DNA from: a virus
Reading direction: 5' to 3' (one strand)
DNA: 28,760 nt
IMG/VR virus record: IMGVR_UViG_3300025652_000370
Coordinates: 1-28,760 of that record
Shown: piece by piece, positions 23,909 through 28,760 of the stretch
Position numbering within the stretch: position 1 is the first letter of the stretch
Layout: each line of letters begins with the position of its first letter
Translations under genes and position numbers: made by a program
Notes under the pieces: generated by a model
The model's input: the letters and a program-made list of their open reading frames with translations, nothing else
Told to the model about the DNA's origin: nothing
Database searches by the model: none

Positions 23909-24382
23909 ATGCCGTTCACCAGCATCAGAAAGCGCTTGCTCGGCATCTTTGGTTATAACAAGCCAAAGACCGTCATACCAAAGACCAGAAAGCAGGCCTA
24001 TTATAGAAGCTATGCTGGTGGCGTCAGTGCCAACCTTGTAGACGCCATCACGCGCAAGCAGCCTGTCAGTTTCTTCTATACAGACAAGTGGCAGCCCCCT
24101 GGCACACCTGGCGCCATGGGGCAGCGAGTAGGCAACCCCCATGCCCTTTGGATCGGTCCCAACGGTTCAAGGTATCTGCACTTGTACGTTGACCCCCAGT
24201 CAGCCACTGCCACTGGCAGCCTGCCAGGGTGGCGCACCTTCTTGGTAGATCGCATCCAAGGTGTGTCAGTGTTTGAACTGGGTGCCAAGCTGTTTGGCAA
24301 GCCGATACAGTTTATCCAGGCGCCAGGATGGAACCCCAGCTGGTATGCACGCAACGGCCAAGTAATCAAAATAATCAAATAA
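23909..24382 (+). CDS. WYL-domain-like protein without helix-turn-helix, 157 aa
   Basis: Residues 43-120 follow the WYL pattern: a helix with LVDAITRKQPVSFFYTD (43-59), then QRVGNPHALWIGPNGSRYL (72-90), HLYVD (91-95) and WRTFLVDRIQGVSVFE (108-123). The usual WYL landmarks are present: Arg before a 'P..L' turn, a 'YL.Y' strand and 'RTF.LDRI'. Residues 1-30 are basic (IRKRLLGIFGYNKPK) but show no helix-turn-helix. WYL domains normally sense ligands or nucleic acids in bacterial transcription factors. A stand-alone copy between portal and scaffold is odd; it may be a minor head protein or an injected effector. Confidence 0.58.
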   Translation: MPFTSIRKRLLGIFGYNKPKTVIPKTRKQAYYRSYAGGVSANLVDAITRKQPVSFFYTDKWQPPGTPGAMGQRVGNPHALWIGPNGSRYLHLYVDPQSATATGSLPGWRTFLVDRIQGVSVFELGAKLFGKPIQFIQAPGWNPSWYARNGQVIKIIK

Positions 24383-24405
24383 CCATCAGCAGAAGGAAGT
24401 CAGAC

Positions 24406-25221
24406 ATGACCACACCAGACGCACCAGCACACCAGAGCATTGCAGAAGCAGTGCTGGCAGAAGTGCAAGCCACCCAGGCACCAGAACAGGAAGCTGCAGC
24501 ACCAGAGCAGGAAGCTGCCCCAGCTGCTGAAGCAGATGCTGCTGATGTTGAGATTGAAGAAGCCGTTGAGGGTGAGGCACCGCGCACCCGTTCATTGTCC
24601 TGGGATGATGCCGTCAAGCAGGTGCCCCCAGACATTGCCAAGCTGATGAGAGAACTGCGCAGCGATTACACGCGGAAGACTCAAGACCTGGCAGAGCAGC
24701 GCAGGGAGTTTGTCAGAGAACGCAAGGCACTGATGAAGGGCAAGGAGTCACTGACCAGCCCTGCAGACGTTCCTGAGTATGACCCCTTCAATGAAGCCAG
24801 CATCACTGCGCGTATCGAGCGCGAAGTAAACAAGCGCCTGCAGCTGGTGCTTGAGCCCATGCAGCAAGAATATGAGCAGATGGCAGCTGAGGAGTCATAC
24901 CAGCGCTTTATGACAGAACATCCAGACTTTCAGAGTGACACAGCTTTGCGCAGTGAAGTGCAGCACCTGCTTGAACGCAATGAAGGGCTTGACCTGGAAA
25001 CGGCCTACTGGGCAGCGCGTGGCAAGCAGAGCAAGCAGCAGGCAGCAGCAGCGAAAGAAGCCACCAGGGCAAAGCGTCAAGCGCGCAGGCAGGCAGCCAT
25101 GACAGGCACCGCGCCAGCCATCAGAGGCAGCAATCGTGCAAGCAAGCCCAGCAGGGGTGAGCTGAAGACCATGACCAGTGCAGACATCTTGGCACTTGCC
25201 CAGTCAATGCACCGGAAGTAA
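24406..25221 (+). CDS. Scaffolding protein (putative), 271 aa
   Basis: ATG 24406 has AGAAGGAAG just upstream, better placed than an in-frame ATG at 24328. Residues 1-60 are Ala/Glu/Gln/Pro-rich, acidic and disordered. The centre is a long charged helical region (AKLMRELRSDYTRKTQDLAE; NKRLQLVLEPMQQEYEQMAA). The C-terminus is strongly basic (AKRQARRQAAMTG, then SRGELKTMTSADILAL). An acidic start, coiled middle and basic end, directly before the capsid gene, are hallmarks of phage scaffolds that shape the prohead and then leave. Confidence 0.8.
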   Translation: MTTPDAPAHQSIAEAVLAEVQATQAPEQEAAAPEQEAAPAAEADAADVEIEEAVEGEAPRTRSLSWDDAVKQVPPDIAKLMRELRSDYTRKTQDLAEQRREFVRERKALMKGKESLTSPADVPEYDPFNEASITARIEREVNKRLQLVLEPMQQEYEQMAAEESYQRFMTEHPDFQSDTALRSEVQHLLERNEGLDLETAYWAARGKQSKQQAAAAKEATRAKRQARRQAAMTGTAPAIRGSNRASKPSRGELKTMTSADILALAQSMHRK

Positions 25222-25348
25222 TCCATAGACTTATCAATAGGATGCTGGTAAGTCATAGGCAGCAAGCCACCCCACTGATGGAGCTTGCAAGCCCCTGGCA
25301 CCAGCCAGCACCGGACTGCAACCACTTCACTACTTTGGAGGGTCCACC
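25222..25348 (+). promoter_or_regulatory. 127-bp leader before the capsid gene
   Basis: This is the second-largest gap. It contains GCAAGC (25262-25267) that can pair with GCTTGC (25283-25288); the latter is also part of the palindrome GCTTGCAAGC (25283-25292). A strong GGAGGGT site (25337-25343) precedes ATG 25349. A capsid-specific promoter, or an RNA structure boosting capsid expression, is plausible. I see no clear sigma70 promoter. Confidence 0.4.
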
Positions 25349-26356
25349 ATGGCACCCCAGTCAGTCATCAGCACCACGCTGCAGCTTCTGCGCGATAAGC
25401 TGATCGACAATAGCTATCTTTCGCACCCGCTTATTCGCGCCATCGAACAGGCAGGAAACCTTGTCAAAGTCAGTGGCGGTCTGCGTGTTGAGCAGCCCGT
25501 CATCTTTGGTGAGCACAGCAGCATCACCCAGCTCAGCAACGGTTTCGAACCTGTGAGCATGGCAGTCACTGACCCGTTTCAGACTGCCAAGTATGAGTAC
25601 AGCAACTTCACCCAGCCTATTGTTCTGTCTGCAGTCGAGAAGGCAGCCAACAAGGGTGACCTGGCAGTGGTCAACATCTTGGAATCCAAGATGAAGAACG
25701 TCATGCTGGGGCTCAAGAAGGAAGTCAGCAAGCAGATCATCCGTGGCAACAGCACCACGCTGACCAGCCTGCAGACCCTGAACGGCATGTCAGGCACAAC
25801 CACTGGCTGGCTTGAAGGTGTCTCTGCTGCCACCCAGAGCAACACGGTGGGAGGCCTGAGCAAGACGACCTATCGCAGCCAGAACTGGTTCAACCAGTTT
25901 GTTGACGCTGGTGGTACGCTCAGCCTTGCTGACCTTGACCAGCTGTTCATCAACTGCCAGGTGCGCAGCCCCAGTGGTGAGTTCCCGGACATCTTGCTGA
26001 TGTCCCCCAGCTGCTTTGCTGCCTTCCAGGCTCTGCAGCAGTCGTCTGTTCGCTATGTCAACGCTTCAGACCGCTCTGCACTTGACTCTGACATGGTTGC
26101 CATGTGGCGCGGTGCTCGCATCTACATCGAGCCAAACCTCGGCTTTACCGCTACTTCTCCGGCAAAGCCGGTCAGCGCCTACGCTCTGACCAGCAGCCAG
26201 TTCCAGCTGTACGCTGACACTGATGGCTTCTTCAATGTCTCTGACATGATGCCCGTGCCTGGCACTGCCACTGAAGCCGCTATGGTCTTCTGTCGCATGC
26301 AGCTGGTCACTGGACATCTTGCCAGTCACGGTGTTCTTCTTGATGGTGAGGCATAA
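25349..26356 (+). CDS. Major capsid protein (HK97-fold, putative), 335 aa
   Basis: It directly follows the scaffold and has the strongest ribosome binding site in the region. The GGLRVEQPVIFGEHSSITQL stretch (44-63) is a common N-terminal element of HK97-fold capsids. DILLMSPSCFAAFQALQQSS (215-234) and a C-terminal beta region fit the A-domain and P-domain strands. Length (335 aa) is normal for phages of 28-40 kb. Codon choice is more even, with CGT/CGC, TCT and GTT frequent, unlike most neighbours; this suits very high expression. Confidence 0.85.
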   Translation: MAPQSVISTTLQLLRDKLIDNSYLSHPLIRAIEQAGNLVKVSGGLRVEQPVIFGEHSSITQLSNGFEPVSMAVTDPFQTAKYEYSNFTQPIVLSAVEKAANKGDLAVVNILESKMKNVMLGLKKEVSKQIIRGNSTTLTSLQTLNGMSGTTTGWLEGVSAATQSNTVGGLSKTTYRSQNWFNQFVDAGGTLSLADLDQLFINCQVRSPSGEFPDILLMSPSCFAAFQALQQSSVRYVNASDRSALDSDMVAMWRGARIYIEPNLGFTATSPAKPVSAYALTSSQFQLYADTDGFFNVSDMMPVPGTATEAAMVFCRMQLVTGHLASHGVLLDGEA

Positions 26357-26358
26357 TC

Positions 26359-26802
26359 ATGGCCACTTCTACGCTGATTCAGTTCTTGGCTGCTGGTGAG
26401 GGTGGTGACACTTCAAACCGTCGTCAGATTGAAACCTTCTATGCCAATGGCGCCATCACTAAGGGTGACTGGGTGATGCTCGATACCAGCAAGACTGGTG
26501 CAGATCGTGCGCTCTTCGTCATCGAAGCCACTGCTGTTGCCAATGGCAATGCGCTTGTCATTGGTGTTGCCACTGAAGCTGCTGCTGCTGGTGGTCAGGT
26601 TCGTGTGGTCATCTCTGGCTATGCAGAGGGTGCCAGCGTTGCTAACGCTGTTGCCGCTGCCAATGTGCCGCTGGTGGTTGACAATACTGCTGCAGGTCAG
26701 GCTGTTGCCATTGCAGCTGGTGACCTTGCACCGGCTTGCGGTGTCTCGCTTGAAGCTGCATCCGGCAACCTCGCTGATGTCTGGGTCTTCAAGCGCTTCT
26801 AA
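26359..26802 (+). CDS. Capsid decoration/cement-like protein (DUF2190-like), 147 aa
   Basis: It starts 2 nt after the capsid stop. The whole protein is Ala/Gly/Val-rich and beta-structured, with short segments ALVIGVATEAA, GQVRVVISGYAEG, VPLVVDNTAAGQAVAIAAGD and ACGVSLEAASGN. These resemble the small cement proteins often annotated DUF2190 that sit on capsid surfaces and follow the capsid gene. Its codon use shares the capsid gene's style. Confidence is limited because low-complexity Ala/Gly proteins look alike. Confidence 0.62.
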   Translation: MATSTLIQFLAAGEGGDTSNRRQIETFYANGAITKGDWVMLDTSKTGADRALFVIEATAVANGNALVIGVATEAAAAGGQVRVVISGYAEGASVANAVAAANVPLVVDNTAAGQAVAIAAGDLAPACGVSLEAASGNLADVWVFKRF

Positions 26803-26809
26803 GCCACGC

Positions 26810-26856
26810 AAGCCAGCACCATACTGGCTTCACCAGCCTCACTGCCACTGCTGGTG
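26810..26856 (+). terminator. Two tandem hairpins after the decoration gene (possible attenuator)
   Basis: AAGCCAG (26810-26816) pairs perfectly with CTGGCTT (26824-26830), leaving a 7-nt loop. CACCAGC (26831-26837) then pairs with GCTGGTG (26850-26856). A pyrimidine-rich stretch CTTCTTCTTT follows at 26863-26872, without a true T-run. This could partly terminate, or protect the 3' end of, the abundant capsid transcript. Confidence 0.4.
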
Positions 26857-26885
26857 GTGGGGCTTCTTCTTTGCAGGGGTAGACA

Positions 26886-28259
26886 ATGAACCTGGGCAGC
26901 TTGCTGGATTTTATGGGAACCCTGCTGGACTATGACCCCAGCAACAGCACATATAGAGCGCAGGTAGTCACCCTGCTGAATGATGCCCAGGTCAGGTGCC
27001 TGACTGATAGGCACTGGAGCTTTGCCACCCGTGACAGAACCGTGCAGGTGTGGACTGACACCACCCTGACGCTGACCGTGACCAACGGGTCAGCCACGGC
27101 CACTGGCACTGGCTTCCCTGTCAGCAGTGACTTGGTAAAGCCAGGCAGCGAGCTGGCACGCGCAGTGGTCACCTTCTCTGACAGCGCAGGCAATGCGCAC
27201 ACCCACCGCGTTGCCTGGGTAGAAAACGCCACCACGCTATATCTGGATCGGCTGTATACCGGTGCCAGCGGTGCTGTCAGCGCACTGGTCAAGCGCAGAG
27301 ATGTGGCCCTGCCTTCTGACGCCATGAACGTTCTCAACGTCTCTGACCCCAGTGTAGGCATCCCAGCAAAAGCACTGATGCTGAGCAAGTGGGAACGGGA
27401 AGATGCCAACCTTGATGCAGACCTGCTGGGCACCATTGAAGCCTACCTGCCCAGTGAAGGCCTTATGGTGCGCGCCCCCCAGACGGTCAGGGGTGTCACG
27501 GTGCAGAGCGCTTCAGCCGGTCAAGGGCTGCGCACTGTTGATGTGTATATGTGCAACGTCCGTGGCCCTGCAGGTCAAAACTATCCAGCATACCGCTCTG
27601 ATGTCAGCAGCGGCTTTGAATCTGCGTTCAGCAAGGTCAGCAGCTTCACCCTGTCTGACACACAGACGCTGCACTTCACCCCTGAAACCATCCCCAACTT
27701 CACTGGACTGTATCGGCGGTATTACTTCACCTGCGCTGAAGCTGGCATCATTGCCCCAGTTAGGGTGCGCAATGCTGATGCAGAAGGTGGCGCAGTGGTT
27801 GACCGTGACACCATCAACCCCAAGGGTGGCATTACCTTGAAGCCTGACTTGGCGCTGGGCACCCTGCAAGGGCAGGCATTCAATAGCATCAGCATCAGAT
27901 ACCGCTTCAACCAGAGCAGCGCGTATCGAAGCATCCAGCTCTATCCCCACCCTGCAGAAAATCAGAAGATTGATGTGCGGACGGCAATCAACCCCCAGCG
28001 CATGCAGGAAGATCAAGACGCCACCCTGATACCTGCCAGCTACAGCAAGATGCTGGCTTACAGCGCGCTTGAGAAGCTGGCGTTGAAGGTTGACGGGGCA
28101 AGCGCACTGGCAGTGGCATACGCCAGAGAACGTGATGTCATGTATCGTGGAATGGAAGCGCGCTTTCTGGCTCAGGTGCCCAGGCGCATCATCAAGGGCA
28201 ACCCCACTGCCGGGTATCGATTTGTACGCAACCCGTTTGGCAAGCTGACCTTTTCATGA
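26886..28259 (+). CDS. Tail adaptor/tubular protein A-like (gp11/gp4-like), 457 aa
   Basis: AGGGG at 26875-26879 precedes ATG 26886. The N-terminus (YRAQVVTLLNDAQVRCLTDRHWSFATRD, residues 19-46) matches the style of podovirus head-tail adaptors, where helices with '.LN.A..R......W.FA' precede a beta domain. The middle is beta-rich. The C-terminus (YSKMLAYSALEKLALK, then AYARERDVMYRGMEARFL) is helical, as in T7 gp11 and P22 gp4 relatives. It likely sits between portal and the nozzle protein encoded directly after it (ATGA overlap at 28256). Confidence 0.66.
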   Translation: MNLGSLLDFMGTLLDYDPSNSTYRAQVVTLLNDAQVRCLTDRHWSFATRDRTVQVWTDTTLTLTVTNGSATATGTGFPVSSDLVKPGSELARAVVTFSDSAGNAHTHRVAWVENATTLYLDRLYTGASGAVSALVKRRDVALPSDAMNVLNVSDPSVGIPAKALMLSKWEREDANLDADLLGTIEAYLPSEGLMVRAPQTVRGVTVQSASAGQGLRTVDVYMCNVRGPAGQNYPAYRSDVSSGFESAFSKVSSFTLSDTQTLHFTPETIPNFTGLYRRYYFTCAEAGIIAPVRVRNADAEGGAVVDRDTINPKGGITLKPDLALGTLQGQAFNSISIRYRFNQSSAYRSIQLYPHPAENQKIDVRTAINPQRMQEDQDATLIPASYSKMLAYSALEKLALKVDGASALAVAYARERDVMYRGMEARFLAQVPRRIIKGNPTAGYRFVRNPFGKLTFS

Positions 28260-28760
28260 AGCAGAACACCTATCAAACGCCGCTTGCTGGTGGACTTGAA
28301 ACCAAGCTGCCCCAGAATCCCCAGAATGCCAACGTCGCACAGAATCTGGTCATTGACACTGAGACTGGCGGGTGGTCAACCCGGCTGGGGTATGAGCCTT
28401 ACAAAGCAGGGGCAACCAGCTGGGCACCGTTTACCAACAGCGGACCCATACACAGCCTGCACGTTGCTCAGCATCTTGCCAGCGGTGCACGCTCTCACAT
28501 CTTGTTTGAGGAGCAGGGCAACCTGCAGCTGCTGTATGAAGCATCTGGTGGGCTGGTGCTCAAGACGCTGGCAAGTGGGCGCAATGTGCCCACACCGACT
28601 GAGGCAGGCAGCTGGTTCACTGATACCGGATATGGCACCATCATCACTAATGGTGTTGATAGGCCTGTGCTGGTCAAGCCATGGCCCATGCCACAGAATG
28701 CCCTGGTTGTTGAATCCTTTTTGATACGTGACTTTGGGTTCACTGGCACACCCAGCGCCG
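28256..28760 (+). CDS. Tail nozzle/hub protein, 5' part of the gene split by the circle join
   Basis: ATG 28256 overlaps the adaptor stop as ATGA. The frame is open to the window end and, with the 28,593-bp period, is in phase with the frame at base 2. The product begins MKQNTYQTPLAGGLETKLPQ, and the segment NVAQNLVIDTETGGWSTRLGY resembles the 'N..N...d..G....R.GY' opening of tail nozzle proteins. Joined, the protein is 725 aa. Only the linear cut makes it look incomplete. Confidence 0.85.
   Translation, partial: MKQNTYQTPLAGGLETKLPQNPQNANVAQNLVIDTETGGWSTRLGYEPYKAGATSWAPFTNSGPIHSLHVAQHLASGARSHILFEEQGNLQLLYEASGGLVLKTLASGRNVPTPTEAGSWFTDTGYGTIITNGVDRPVLVKPWPMPQNALVVESFLIRDFGFTGTPSA
28594..28760. 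repeat. Right copy of the terminal redundancy
   Basis: It matches bases 1-167 with a single T/C difference at 28720 (127 in the left copy). See the left copy for interpretation. Confidence 0.93.

Noticed and set aside
3627-26860. Frequent GCTGGTGG (E. coli Chi) octamers
   Set aside because: They follow from common Ala-Gly-Gly and Leu-Val-Val codon runs in this composition; no clear sign of selection as recombination sites.
1-28760. CRISPR array, tRNA genes, integrase or insertion sequence
   Set aside because: On reading both strands I saw no repeat-spacer pattern, cloverleaf with CCA end, recombinase motif or IS ends.

Overview
The window is a complete small tailed-phage genome, shown as a linearised circle. 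The last 167 bases (28594-28760) repeat the first 167 with one silent mismatch, so one genome length is 28,593 bp. A single tail gene runs across the join: it starts at 28256 and ends at 1840, 725 codons when closed. I count 31 genes. They are tightly packed, many joined by ATGA or TGATG stop/start overlaps, and no intergenic gap exceeds 225 bp. Virion-protein families, GGAGG-type ribosome binding sites and gene density all indicate a bacterial virus. A gp11/gp12-like tail pair, no tape measure or sheath, and three large putative internal virion proteins suggest a podovirus-like particle. The host cannot be named from the sequence; a Gram-negative host is a guess.

Layout. A divergent control region (19233-19455) is the largest and most AT-rich gap. 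Leftward from it runs what I take to be the early operon (19232 down to 13711): a ribbon-helix-helix regulator, a 975-aa primase-helicase, a 59-aa acidic protein, a 94-aa unknown, a 46-aa membrane protein, a 184-aa putative annealing protein, an HNH-AP2 endonuclease and a 120-aa unknown. Rightward runs the late operon. It opens with a zinc-ribbon protein, then small and large terminase, portal, a 166-aa protein, a WYL-like protein, scaffold, major capsid and decoration protein. After these come the tail adaptor and tail nozzle (through the circle join), three fibre/appendage-like proteins, three putative internal/ejection proteins (212, 614 and 1556 aa), two small putative virion proteins and a lysis-type cassette ending at 13736. 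The two operons converge and overlap tail to tail by 26 bp.

How it may work. No DNA polymerase, RNA polymerase, integrase or methylase was recognised, so the phage probably uses host polymerases. The primase-helicase fusion looks like a single-protein initiator and replisome loader. A 14-bp palindrome, CCCTATATATAGGG, or close variants of it, lies just upstream of three transcription-unit starts. With the RHH protein this suggests an autoregulated switch. The same region, with three sites spaced exactly 78 bp centre to centre, is also the best candidate origin.

Main unusual points: the palindrome network, a WYL-like protein without a DNA-binding domain inside the head module, a possible new type of lysis enzyme with an H...SxGC motif, an HNH-AP2 gene locked into a translationally coupled operon, and strong avoidance of C before G at codon junctions.
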